DNA of 64,000 bases from positions 1,302,001 to 1,366,000 of the forward strand of contig CAWAMV010000004.1 in NCBI GenBank assembly GCA_963783195.1, written 5' to 3'. How positions within the stretch are numbered: the first letter of the stretch is position 1; every line of letters begins with the position of its first letter. The DNA comes from Croceibacterium_B sp963783195 (GTDB lineage Bacteria; Pseudomonadota; Alphaproteobacteria; Sphingomonadales; Sphingomonadaceae). Positions 1 to 8,529 of this stretch are shown one piece after another. Made by a program: the position numbers and the translations under genes. The notes under the pieces are model-generated. The model was not told the origin of the DNA and ran no database searches. It worked only from the letters and a program-made list of their open reading frames with translations.

Positions 1-989
1 AGCAGCGCGACGGCCACGAGCGTGCCGACGGGGCCGAGATGCATGGCCGTCACCCCCTCGCTCGCCGCTGCCGTCAACCCGGTTACGGCCACGAAAACCG
101 AAAAGACGAGAGCGCCGATCAGGATGAGAAAAATCATGCCGCTGGTCTTCAGCGCGGCCGCAAACGCCTCGTAGAGCTGCTGGCGCGAAAGGCCGCCCCG
201 CCGCAGAGCGAGAACGAACGAGCCCGCTGCACCGATCGCGGCAGCCTCCGGCGGGCTGATCCAGCCGAAGGCGATGCCGCCGATGACCAGCAGGATCAGT
301 GCTACGATGTCCCAGATCCGCGCGAGGTGGCGCCAGCGCTCAGACCACGGCGCGCGCTCCGACTCAGGGGCCAGCTCGGGTTTCCAGCGCATGAGCAGCC
401 AGATCACGACGAAGTAGAAGAGCGCCTGCGTGATGCCCGGAATGATCGCTGCGGTGAACAGTTCGCCGATCGATGTCTCGGCGATGATGCCGAATACGAT
501 CAGCGCTCCCGAAGGCGGGATCATCTGCCCCAGTGTGCCGCCTGCTGCGACGGTCCCGGTGGCGAGGCTGTCGGAATAACCACGGCGGCGCATCTCGGGC
601 AGGGCCACGGAGCCGACCGTGGCGGCGGTGGCGAGGCTCGACCCGTTGATCGCGCCGAACCCGGCACACCCGGCCACTGCCGCGTAGGCGAGCCCGCCCG
701 GTCGATGCCCGACGAAGCGGGCGGCAGCGGCAAACATGTCTCCGCTGGCGTTCACCGCGAGCAGGATCTGCGCCATCAGCAGGAACAGCGGCAGCGTGCC
801 CAGTTCGTAGCGGGTGAGGGTGTCGATAGCGACGACGCCGGCCTTGATGACTGCCGCCTCCGGCCCCAACACCACAGCCAGCCCGCAGATGCCGACAAGG
901 CCAAGCGCGACGCCGATCCGAACGCCGCCCAGGATGAGCGCGAAGAGCACTGCGAGGCCGACGAGACCGGTAGCGGGCGTGTCGTACAT
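1..989 (-). CDS. dctM: TRAP transporter large permease DctM (partial)
   Basis: This is the membrane subunit that moves a carboxylate-type substrate with sodium in tripartite ATP-independent periplasmic transport. Translating the minus strand from the ATG at 989 gives MYDTPATGLVG followed by hydrophobic helices and the conserved stretch FGAINGSSLATAATVG, then GGTLGQMIPPSGALIVFG, both typical of DctM. About 329 residues are visible and the gene runs off the left edge without a stop. The ATG overlaps the stop of dctQ by one base (TGATG), so the two are translationally coupled. No DctP solute-binding gene is visible; it may lie outside the window. The plus-strand reading of this stretch is longer but is only a shadow. 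Confidence 0.88.
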   Translation of the reverse strand, partial: MYDTPATGLVGLAVLFALILGGVRIGVALGLVGICGLAVVLGPEAAVIKAGVVAIDTLTRYELGTLPLFLLMAQILLAVNASGDMFAAAARFVGHRPGGLAYAAVAGCAGFGAINGSSLATAATVGSVALPEMRRRGYSDSLATGTVAAGGTLGQMIPPSGALIVFGIIAETSIGELFTAAIIPGITQALFYFVVIWLLMRWKPELAPESERAPWSERWRHLARIWDIVALILLVIGGIAFGWISPPEAAAIGAAGSFVLALRRGGLSRQQLYEAFAAALKTSGMIFLILIGALVFSVFVAVTGLTAAASEGVTAMHLGPVGTLVAVAL

Positions 990-1432
990 CACCGCTCGGT
1001 CCGCCCGAACACCTTGCTGAGCGCGATCAGCGTACAGGCGGCAAAGCCGGCGTTCGCGATCAGCCGCAGGACGCGCCATGGCACGCCGACTACCTCGCTT
1101 CGCTCGTGCCCATTCCACAAGTCGGCGGCCAGCCAGATCGATCCGCAGGCGAGCGCAGCGAAAAGGCAGACCGACGCCAGGCGAGCGGCCGTTGCGAGCA
1201 ACTGGCGCGGTGCGCCCTGCAGCCGGTCGGTAACGAGGCGTACCTTCGCGTGGCCTCCGTGAAGCGTTGCCAGCACCAGTGCGACCGTGCCCGATACCAG
1301 GACGGCCGCCTGAACGAATTCGATCGAGCCGATGATGGGCATGCCCACATTGCGCCCGACAACCGCAAGCGTATCGACCAACATGGCTGCGAGAAGCGCC
1401 GCGCCGCCGGCCCAGACGAGGAAGTTCCGCAT
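989..1432 (-). CDS. dctQ: TRAP transporter small permease DctQ
   Basis: Small membrane subunit of the TRAP carrier, which holds the DctM subunit. The protein of 147 residues has four hydrophobic segments, the first directly after the start (MRNFLVWAGGAALLAAML), and a GRNVGMPIIGSIEF motif near residue 35 that is typical of DctQ. I chose the ATG at 1432 because a GAGGAAG sequence stands about 9 bases upstream; an ATG at 1459 in the same frame would overlap the CapA-type gene by 26 bases. It lies one base after the CapA stop and ends by overlapping dctM, so the three form one minus-strand operon. The substrate cannot be told from the sequence. Confidence 0.85.
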   Translation of the reverse strand: MRNFLVWAGGAALLAAMLVDTLAVVGRNVGMPIIGSIEFVQAAVLVSGTVALVLATLHGGHAKVRLVTDRLQGAPRQLLATAARLASVCLFAALACGSIWLAADLWNGHERSEVVGVPWRVLRLIANAGFAACTLIALSKVFGRTER

Positions 1433-1433
1433 C

Positions 1434-2546
1434 TCAGGCCGCTTCCTCGACCGCACCATCGGAAGCGACGTTTATCGGCGGAAGGCCGGCCGCGAGTGTG
1501 ATCTGCTCCAGATAATCGCGCACGTTCGCGGCCTTCTGGCCCTCGGCCAGAATGGGGCGGCCCGGCGGCTCCACGAAAACAGGGGTGATCGCCGCCTTCG
1601 GAAGTTTGCCCTGGCGGAAAGTCAGACGGCCAAGGAAGGCCAGTTTGGCTTCGGGATGGAATGGAGCGAGGTCGTATCCCTCGTCCGGTTCGAAGCCGAA
1701 CATCTCCTTGCGCCTGCGGGCCCATTCCGCGCGGGCGGGGTGGGCCTGTGCCGGCGAAAGTGCGCGCGTCACCACGCAGCCGTTCCCCAGGCCGTGAAAG
1801 ACCGGACGCCCGCGATGAAATTCGATGCCACGGACGATATGGGCATGGTGCGAGACCACCGCGTCGGCTCCTTGGTCTATCGCCAGGTGGGCGAGGGGCC
1901 GTTCATAGGGTTCCAGCATCGCAGGGGTGTGCACCCGTCCCTTGTGGAGGGCGACCAGCACGACGTCGGCCGTCTCGCGCGCCGCACCGATGTCCTCGGC
2001 CAGGATGTCACGCGAGGCCGGCGCTATACCGCGGATTTGCGAGCGAGGGGTAACGGGTCCGCCGTCCACGGTGCTGAGAGGCAGATACGCGGCACCAGCG
2101 CGTCCCGTGCCGGCCCAGCCGAATTCGGGACCGACGCAATTGTAGCTGAGTAGGGCGATCCGCAGGCCGCCCGCCTCAGCGATAGCGGGCCGTCTGGCCC
2201 CGGCAAGGTCGATGCCGGCGCCGGCATGTGCGATCCCCGCTTCCTCGAGCGCGGATAGGGTATCGATAATGCCCTGTTCGCCGCAGTCGGCGATGTGGTT
2301 TCCGGCCAGGCTGACCATCGAAATGCCGGCGCGGGCCATGGCCGCGACGTTGCCGGGCGGGGCGCCTGGCGCAGGCACATCGCCCGCCACCTCCCCGAGG
2401 CAGGAAGTATGCGGAACTTCGAGATGACCGATGGAAAGGTCGACCGCGCCCAGCGCCGGGGCGATACCGGCAAGCCAGTAGTCGGCGTCCGGTTCGTCGA
2501 GAACCAGATCGCCGATCACTGCAATATTCACCGGGCGCGAAAGCAA
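1434..2546 (-). CDS. CapA/PgsA family metallophosphatase-like protein
   Basis: The 370-residue protein matches the CapA (PgsA, PGA_cap) family, whose members have a calcineurin-like fold and are linked to poly-gamma-glutamate capsule formation or other phosphoester chemistry. Visible motifs are AVIGDLVLD near the N-terminus, a GHLEVPHT segment, SLAGNHIADCGEQG around residue 90, and VVSHHAHIVRGIEFHRGRPV in the second half. The start is a TTG with GGAAAGG seven bases upstream. No signal peptide is seen, so it may act in the cytoplasm. It is the first gene after the TonB receptor, followed by dctQM. The role of a CapA homologue beside a TRAP carrier is unknown; it may process the imported compound. 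Confidence 0.75.
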   Translation of the reverse strand: MLSRPVNIAVIGDLVLDEPDADYWLAGIAPALGAVDLSIGHLEVPHTSCLGEVAGDVPAPGAPPGNVAAMARAGISMVSLAGNHIADCGEQGIIDTLSALEEAGIAHAGAGIDLAGARRPAIAEAGGLRIALLSYNCVGPEFGWAGTGRAGAAYLPLSTVDGGPVTPRSQIRGIAPASRDILAEDIGAARETADVVLVALHKGRVHTPAMLEPYERPLAHLAIDQGADAVVSHHAHIVRGIEFHRGRPVFHGLGNGCVVTRALSPAQAHPARAEWARRRKEMFGFEPDEGYDLAPFHPEAKLAFLGRLTFRQGKLPKAAITPVFVEPPGRPILAEGQKAANVRDYLEQITLAAGLPPINVASDGAVEEAA

Positions 2547-2575
2547 GATGCGACCTTTCCCTGCCGTCCCTGTGC

Positions 2576-5257
2576 CTAAAACGCCGTGCGCAGGCTGAAG
2601 GCGAGCAGCCGCCCGATCGGGTCCGCGGCAGTCGCGTCGTAGCCGCCGCTGCCATTCCCGCTGGGAGTGATGGCGACGAAAGGCGGCCGTTCGTTGAACA
2701 TGTTGCGGACCTCCATCGACAGCGCGAGCCGCTTGAGGAACGAGGTTCTCATCGTGTCGGGCACGTCCCAGGTCAGTGCCAGGTCTATCGGATTGTAACC
2801 GCGCACCGGCTCACTCGGCTTGATTGCGGTGTTCTCATATGAGCCGACGTGCGTCCACGTCAGCCGGGCGTTGAATGTCTCGTGGTCGTAGGACAGCGAC
2901 GAGCGCATCTTGAACTTCAACGGGTTGAAGATCGTGTTCAGCTGGTCGACCGTGGGAGCGGACGGCGCAACCGCGACTTCGTAGCTGGTGAGATAGGTGC
3001 CCGCCGAGGTCAGCGAAACCGTATCAACGTCCGACAGGTCCATTCGGTAGTTGACGCTGAAGTCGATGCCGCGCGTGGTCGACTTGCCGAGGTTCTTGCT
3101 GCGACCGTCAACGAACAGGGTGATTGGATTCGGCGGCGATCCGACGAAGCCGATGCCAGAGGCATTGAGCGCAGCAGCGCGTGCAGCTGCCTCCGCTCCG
3201 CGCAGGATCACACCCGTCCCCGCGTAAAAGGATTCGTTGCCCAGGATCGCCAGGTTGGAGAGGTTGGCGATGACCTGGTTGTCGTAATTGACGTTCCAGT
3301 AGGTCAGCCCGATCTTGAGGTTGTTCACCGGCTCGACGTCGGCACCGAAAGACCAGGTTTTGGCGGTCTCCGGCTTCAGGTCCAGGTTCTGGCCCGAGAC
3401 CGCAACGCCGACGATGGTTCCGCCCAGCGGATTGGAATAGTTCTGGACGAACATGTTGTTCGAGTTGCCGTAGATTTCGGGGATGGTCGGCGCGCGGAAC
3501 GACGTTCCGTAGCTGCCCCGCAGCATGATCCCGCGAACAGGTGTCCAGTTGATGCCGAACTTGGGATTGGTCGTGCTACCGACATCGCTATACTTGTCAT
3601 ACCGGACCGCTGCGTTGAGCTCCAGGCTCTCGAACCCGGGCCGGGCGTTAGCGGACCCGAAGATCGGAACGTAGAGCTCGGCATAACCTAAGTCGACGGT
3701 CCGTCCGAACGAGCGGAAGGTCAGCGGAGTGGTGGGGCCCCCGCGCGCCGAACCCAGGTGGACATTGAAGTCTTGCCGTTCGTAGCCGACCGCGGTCTTC
3801 ACCTCGCCGCCCGGAAGGCTGAAAAGCGGTCCGTTCAGACGGGCGGCGTAGGTCCACAGATCGCCGTTGGTCGGCGCAATGAAGATGCTGTTGGCAAGAC
3901 CCGGCAGGATCGCCGGGTTGGTCCTGCCAAGTCCGTAAACATCCAGCGCCTTGGTCGGATCGCTGCTCGCAAGCGCGGCGCGGACCGCGGCGGTGTTCAC
4001 GCCGGTATAGGCTTCGGAAAGATCCTTGGTCTTGCCACGCCCCACCAGCGCCTCGAACCTGAAGTCATGTGGCAGATTGATGCGCACGCCGGGGGTGACC
4101 TGCCAACTTTCGGCAAAGCCGGAACTGTCGCCGGTCGGCAGTTCGGTCGCCATGTAGTCGATGCCGTAGCTTGTACCCGTAAAGCCCGCCGGCCGCACGA
4201 AGAAGGCGTTCGTCTGAGGCACGGTCTCGTTGTTGAGGGTGATGAAGCTGCCCCGGCGATAGAATTCGCGCTTCGAGTAGAACCCGTCGTAGAAAACGCT
4301 CAGCCAATCGGTCAGATCGAGCGTGCCGGTGCTGTTGACCGAATTATAGTGCTGCTCGGGCATCAGGTCCTGGCCCCGCAGCAACTCGCAAAGGTTGCGG
4401 GTGCCGGCGACCAAGGCGCCTGCCGTGGCTTGGGTGACACCGACCGCAGGAATAGCATACGTAGTGCCGCCCGCTCTGATGGTGCCGGGGCTGCACCGGG
4501 TCGTGCGACCGTCTCTTCCGCCGAACGGCGTCTGGTCGCTGACGAAGAAGTCGCGGTCGTCACCGGAGAGGTTCGATCGTTCGACGTGCTCGGCCGCCAA
4601 CATGATCTGCCCGCGCGAGAAGACCTTGCCGATTGCGACACCGGCCGATTTTTCGGTCAGTCCCTTGTCGGCGGCGCCGAAGCGGGCGAAGGCCTCGACC
4701 CCGTCGAGATTGCGGCGCGGGATCAGGTTGACCACGCCGGCCACGGCATCGGAACCGTAAATGGCTGAAGCGCCATCGGCGACCACCTCGACCCGTTCGA
4801 CGCCGAGAGAAGGAAGAACCGAAGGATCGACCGAGCGGCTGTTGCTCGTCACCCGGTGACCATCGACGATCACCAGGGTCGCGTAAGGGCCGATGCCACG
4901 CAGGTTGACCGAGTTGCCGTAGACGATGTTGCCGCTGCCGCCCGATTGTCCGCGTGAGTTCTCGGACACGCCGAGATCGAAGTTCTGCGGGATTTCCTTG
5001 ATGATGCGATCGATCGTGACGGCGGTCGACGCCTCGATGGCATCGCGACCGAGGGCGATAACACTCGAGCCGACCGGTGCGACGCCGCCGATGCGGCTGC
5101 CGGTTACGACGATCTCGTCGCCGGGCAGAACGGCAGCTTCGTCTTCATCCGGACTCGCGCTGTCCTGCGCCAGAGCTGGCGAGGCAATCGCCATGACGCC
5201 GAACGAGGCGCCGCACAGCAACTTGGCGACCTTTGTGGTCATGCTCCAGGTCTTCAT
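2576..5257 (-). CDS. TonB-dependent outer-membrane receptor
   Basis: An 893-residue beta-barrel receptor that takes up a ligand across the outer membrane with energy from TonB. It has a signal peptide ending ASPALAQ, a TonB-box-like segment DEIVVTGSRI near residue 48, a plug domain with YGSDAVAGVVNLI, and a barrel ending in the usual C-terminal aromatic (SLRTAF). Barrel features include FRAPTIPEIYG and LKPETAKTWSFG. A good Shine-Dalgarno sequence (GGGAGTTGG) precedes the ATG. It stands 48 bases after the CocE-type hydrolase and 29 bases before the CapA-type gene, all minus strand, so uptake and hydrolysis are probably of the same nutrient. The ligand is not known. Confidence 0.92.
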   Translation of the reverse strand: MKTWSMTTKVAKLLCGASFGVMAIASPALAQDSASPDEDEAAVLPGDEIVVTGSRIGGVAPVGSSVIALGRDAIEASTAVTIDRIIKEIPQNFDLGVSENSRGQSGGSGNIVYGNSVNLRGIGPYATLVIVDGHRVTSNSRSVDPSVLPSLGVERVEVVADGASAIYGSDAVAGVVNLIPRRNLDGVEAFARFGAADKGLTEKSAGVAIGKVFSRGQIMLAAEHVERSNLSGDDRDFFVSDQTPFGGRDGRTTRCSPGTIRAGGTTYAIPAVGVTQATAGALVAGTRNLCELLRGQDLMPEQHYNSVNSTGTLDLTDWLSVFYDGFYSKREFYRRGSFITLNNETVPQTNAFFVRPAGFTGTSYGIDYMATELPTGDSSGFAESWQVTPGVRINLPHDFRFEALVGRGKTKDLSEAYTGVNTAAVRAALASSDPTKALDVYGLGRTNPAILPGLANSIFIAPTNGDLWTYAARLNGPLFSLPGGEVKTAVGYERQDFNVHLGSARGGPTTPLTFRSFGRTVDLGYAELYVPIFGSANARPGFESLELNAAVRYDKYSDVGSTTNPKFGINWTPVRGIMLRGSYGTSFRAPTIPEIYGNSNNMFVQNYSNPLGGTIVGVAVSGQNLDLKPETAKTWSFGADVEPVNNLKIGLTYWNVNYDNQVIANLSNLAILGNESFYAGTGVILRGAEAAARAAALNASGIGFVGSPPNPITLFVDGRSKNLGKSTTRGIDFSVNYRMDLSDVDTVSLTSAGTYLTSYEVAVAPSAPTVDQLNTIFNPLKFKMRSSLSYDHETFNARLTWTHVGSYENTAIKPSEPVRGYNPIDLALTWDVPDTMRTSFLKRLALSMEVRNMFNERPPFVAITPSGNGSGGYDATAADPIGRLLAFSLRTAF

Positions 5258-5305
5258 CGTCCAACTCCCTTGAAAGCGAGCCGTTTTCTCCGGCCTTTCG
5301 CTGGT

Positions 5306-6994
5306 TCACTCCGATACCGGCAGGTCGATCCTTGAGCCGCCGTTACTTCCGTAATGAATGGTGATCCGGGGTGCCGGATCGAGTTTGATGTCCTTGAGGT
5401 TGCGCTGACGTGGATCGGCGCCCGCCACGACCAGGCGGAGCCTGTCACCGGCGGGGACCACCAGCGAAACCGGGGTGAGGGCGAGCGCCAGTTCGACCGG
5501 ATCCCCCGCGGCGGGGAGAGCAACGTCGCGCTCGAGCCCCGAATGCCATGGCAGGCCGAGCGTCTCGTAAGGTGCCTGGGCAAGCTTGTTGTGCGACAGC
5601 TTGATTCGCCCGAAGGAAATCACCTCTGCCTTGCCGTCCGCGTGAATTCTGTCGAGATAGACGAAGACATCCGCCCGAGGATCGCTTGCCGACACAGTCA
5701 GCTTCGCGACCGGATAGCCAATCAGCTTGAGCGGCTCGGCCAGCGGCTGGCCGCCAAAGCTTGCGCCGTGCTCCTGCATCGGCTGTGGCCAGAAGGCGAA
5801 ATAATCCGCCGGAGGCAGGTCGTAGTCGGTGGTGAATGAGGAACTGCCCTCCTCCGCGGTCGTCCGCAGAAGACCGTCCTTGCCGAGAAACCACGGGCGG
5901 CGCACGGACTCGACGCCGGGCAACTGGTTCGAGCGGACGTACCCGCCCGTGCCGTCGAGTCCCTCGACCCAGTAGGTTGCGCGTGGTTTCGAAGCATAGT
6001 CCGCTTCGGCGCCCTTCAAGTAATGGTCGAAGAACTCCACGATCTCGCCGGCAAGGTCGAAACCCTTCGGCGGCACGCAATGGCCACCGGGTCCAGCCAG
6101 CAGGCGGCTGCCCAGGTTTGCGGCCGAGAGGATGACCTGGCTGGTGGGTTCGTCGGTCCAGTTACCCCAGAAGTACGTTGCGATGCCGGCGCGACGCACG
6201 GCGTCTAGATAAGTGTAGGGGCCAACCTCTTCCCAGAACCGATTGCCGGTGTAACTCGAGACGCTGTCCCGGTAGGGCATTCCGTACCACAGCGGACCCA
6301 TCGGCGTGTTGGCGGCGTGCTCGGCGACTGCCGCACGCAGCATCGAGGCATCCTTGTCCTCGTCCATCGGAATGGTCGCCAGGTCGACTTCCGGCTCTTC
6401 ATCGGGCCGGGTGTTGAACTGGGCAGTAATGCCGCCATTCCGGACGAAGGCATACTTGTCGAGGTCGCTGGCACCGATGAAGGCCGCCTTGAGCGATGGC
6501 GGTGCGGTCGTTGCGACCTGGAATGCCGACCCCCCGAGGTAGGAACAGCCGACCATGCCCACGGAACCGTTTGAGTATGGCTGCCTTGCGAGCCATTCAA
6601 CCAGATCGCGGCCGTCGAGCGCCTCGGTGCGATCCTGAAAGCCCCGGCGATGGCCGAACGATGCCCCCTTTCCGCGAATGTCTGCTACGGCGACCACGTA
6701 ACCAGCACGCAGGAGCGAGCGCAGTCCGAGATTGTCGTTCATGGCGGTTTCGTTGATCTTGCCGTCCGCATCCTTTGAGCGGGCACGGTATGGCGTGAAC
6801 ACGAAGATAACCGGAAGGGGCTTGTCGACGGCCCGGCCATTAATGGCCGGCCGATAGACGCTCATTGCGAGCCTCGTGCCGTCGCGAACCGGGACGTAGC
6901 GGGATGAAGAAACGACGTCGGGATAAGTCTCCGCGGATAGCGGAGCTGCCACCAGCGACATCGCAAGCGCGGCCGGAATTGCTGATCGAAGCAT
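5306..6994 (-). CDS. CocE/NonD family hydrolase (X-Pro dipeptidyl-peptidase S15 type)
   Basis: A 562-residue secreted alpha/beta hydrolase of the CocE/NonD family, which includes cocaine esterase, alpha-amino-acid ester hydrolases and glutaryl acylases. A signal peptide (MLRSAIPAALAMSLVAAPLSA) is followed by RYVPVRDGTRLAMSVYRP, the usual opening of the catalytic domain. The nucleophile is Ser151 in GCSYLGG; GHCVPP near residue 310 is a good candidate for the catalytic His. The C-terminal third is the jelly-roll X-Pro domain (VFVYLDRI, PAGDRLRLVVAGADPRQ). GGAGGAG stands just before the ATG. First gene of the minus-strand operon and divergent from the GntR regulator, so likely controlled by it. 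The substrate is probably an ester or amide; not known. Confidence 0.88.
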   Translation of the reverse strand: MLRSAIPAALAMSLVAAPLSAETYPDVVSSSRYVPVRDGTRLAMSVYRPAINGRAVDKPLPVIFVFTPYRARSKDADGKINETAMNDNLGLRSLLRAGYVVAVADIRGKGASFGHRRGFQDRTEALDGRDLVEWLARQPYSNGSVGMVGCSYLGGSAFQVATTAPPSLKAAFIGASDLDKYAFVRNGGITAQFNTRPDEEPEVDLATIPMDEDKDASMLRAAVAEHAANTPMGPLWYGMPYRDSVSSYTGNRFWEEVGPYTYLDAVRRAGIATYFWGNWTDEPTSQVILSAANLGSRLLAGPGGHCVPPKGFDLAGEIVEFFDHYLKGAEADYASKPRATYWVEGLDGTGGYVRSNQLPGVESVRRPWFLGKDGLLRTTAEEGSSSFTTDYDLPPADYFAFWPQPMQEHGASFGGQPLAEPLKLIGYPVAKLTVSASDPRADVFVYLDRIHADGKAEVISFGRIKLSHNKLAQAPYETLGLPWHSGLERDVALPAAGDPVELALALTPVSLVVPAGDRLRLVVAGADPRQRNLKDIKLDPAPRITIHYGSNGGSRIDLPVSE

Positions 6995-7064
6995 TCAACT
7001 CTCCTCCCGGCCGCCAGAGAAAGCGCCTTCCGTTGACGACTTCAACAGAAATCAGGATAACGAA

Positions 7065-7076
7065 ATTGTTGACAAT
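7065..7076. promoter_or_regulatory. Candidate GntR/FCD operator
   Basis: ATTGTTGACAAT has arms ATTGT and ACAAT around a TG centre. It lies in the 109-bp divergent region between the CocE-type hydrolase (start 6994) and the GntR gene (start 7104). Operators of FadR-subfamily GntR proteins are often of the TTGT-N2-ACAA kind, so this is a reasonable site for the neighbouring regulator. One copy only, and short, so moderate support. Confidence 0.5.
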
Positions 7077-7103
7077 CTGTTCGTCGAGCGGCAATCGCGA
7101 CCC

Positions 7104-7814
7104 ATGAACGGGGAACTGGACGCAGATCTTCCCAAAAAGGGACCTTCGGGCATCGAAATCGCGGACTGGATCCGCACTCAGATCCGCCGTCAGCGCCTTG
7201 TCCCAGGGCAGCGGCTCGTCGAAGTCGACATCATCAGGCAGACTGGCGGGAGCAGGTTCAAGGTCCGCGAAGCGCTTCAGCGCCTATCTGCCGAGGGGCT
7301 GGTGGATATCGAAGAGTACCGCGGGGCTTCCGTGCGCAATGCGAGCATGGATGAAGTGCGCCAGCTATACGAGGCCCGGGGCGCGCTCGAAGGGATTTGC
7401 GCGGCCGATTTCACACGCCGGGCGACGGACACGCAGAAGGCTGAACTTGCTCGAATCGCCTCGGAGATGGAGGATTGCGTAGCGGGCGCGACGCCGGAAC
7501 ACTTCGCCCGGCTCAACGCGCAATGGCACAACCTCATCATGGAGGCGGCCGGAAACCTTGTTATCAAGGGAATTGTCCACCGGCTCAATACTCCGATCCA
7601 TCACCTCGTGTTCGAGTCCTTCTATCGCGGCGAGCGGCTGCAGGCAGCGGTGCAGGACCATCGCTCAATCGTCGAAGCGGTGTTGGCGGGAGATTGCGCT
7701 GCCGCCGAAACGGCGATGCGCGACCATGTTATAAACGGGCTGAAATATCTCTCGGAACTAGATCGAAACGTCCACTACGGTGAGGGTCCAGCCGGGGCAA
7801 TTTCGCCCGATTGA
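7104..7814 (+). CDS. GntR family transcriptional regulator (FadR/FCD subfamily)
   Basis: A 236-residue DNA-binding regulator. Residues about 15-80 form the GntR winged helix (LVPGQRLVEVDIIRQTGGSRFKVREALQRL, seen as two adjoining motifs), then GLVDIEEYRGASVRN. The C-terminal FCD domain follows, with LYEARGALEGICAAD and a metal- or ligand-binding set of histidines (AQWHNLI, VQDHRSIVEA, AMRDHV). FCD regulators usually respond to small organic acids. It is divergent from the hydrolase/receptor/TRAP operon, which it probably represses, and a 12-bp palindrome lies just upstream. Start is the ATG at 7104 with only a weak ribosome-binding site. Confidence 0.9.
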   Translation: MNGELDADLPKKGPSGIEIADWIRTQIRRQRLVPGQRLVEVDIIRQTGGSRFKVREALQRLSAEGLVDIEEYRGASVRNASMDEVRQLYEARGALEGICAADFTRRATDTQKAELARIASEMEDCVAGATPEHFARLNAQWHNLIMEAAGNLVIKGIVHRLNTPIHHLVFESFYRGERLQAAVQDHRSIVEAVLAGDCAAAETAMRDHVINGLKYLSELDRNVHYGEGPAGAISPD

Positions 7815-7838
7815 CGAATGGGCGGGAAGGGCGCGTCG

Positions 7839-8456
7839 TCAATCCGGACGCCTCATCTTGAACAGCCGATCCTCGGTGATCTCGAAATAGTCCGCGGGTC
7901 CGCCGCCGCGGGTGATCGGGTGGGGCCGTGCGGTCTGATAGATTCCGTTCTCGAGCATGTCCCTATCGATGTGAATCGCGACCGCCTCGCCGATCACCAT
8001 CCATTGATCCAGTTCCCGGCCCTCCTTGGTCCTGAGCTGGACGAGCTGGGTCAGGCGGCACTCGAAATGCACCGGGCTGCCGGCCACACGCGGCGATTGG
8101 ACCGAGGTCGAGGGGAGTGCGTCGAGGCCCGCCAGATCGAATTCGTCGATGTCCGCCGACACTTCGGCCGAAGTAGCATTCATGGCTTCGGCCTGGCTCA
8201 TGGTGGCGAGGTTCCAGACGAATTCGCCAGTTGCCTCGACGTTGGCGACCGAATCCTTCCAGCCCGACGACGAAAAGGCGATGAGCGGCGGCCGATAGTT
8301 GATGAGGTTGAAGAAACTGTATGGTGCGAGATTACGCACCCCAGCTTCGCTCATGGTCGACACCCAGCCGATCGGTCGCGGCGCAATGATAGCGTTGAGC
8401 GGGTCGTGCGGCAGTCGATGGCCTTCAGATGGCTTGTAGGAATGATAGTCGGTCAT
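7839..8456 (-). CDS. Flavin reductase-like FMN-binding protein
   Basis: A 205-residue flavoprotein of the flavin reductase-like family (split-barrel fold). Near the N-terminus it has HDPLNAIIAPRPIGWVSTMS and then NLAPYSFFNLINYRPPLIAFSS, the two FMN-binding signatures. Members reduce flavin with NAD(P)H for a partner monooxygenase, or bind FMN for other redox work. The ATG at 8456 is chosen since the homologous region begins directly after it; upstream codons in frame are low-complexity and do not look coding. It is convergent with the GntR gene (24-bp gap). Partner enzyme is not evident from immediate neighbours; the catabolic island at 20-34 kb encodes two flavin monooxygenases, but those look self-sufficient. 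Confidence 0.85.
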   Translation of the reverse strand: MTDYHSYKPSEGHRLPHDPLNAIIAPRPIGWVSTMSEAGVRNLAPYSFFNLINYRPPLIAFSSSGWKDSVANVEATGEFVWNLATMSQAEAMNATSAEVSADIDEFDLAGLDALPSTSVQSPRVAGSPVHFECRLTQLVQLRTKEGRELDQWMVIGEAVAIHIDRDMLENGIYQTARPHPITRGGGPADYFEITEDRLFKMRRPD

Positions 8457-8529
8457 TGCGCTATGATCCTGAGCAGATTCGATTCCCCAGGCGGTGATAA
8501 CCGGGGTCGCCTTGCGATGCAGGCCGACA

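Noticed and set aside
39..1262. 407-residue plus-strand frame
   Set aside because: Arg/Gly/Asp-rich with no family sense; antisense of the clear DctM and DctQ proteins.
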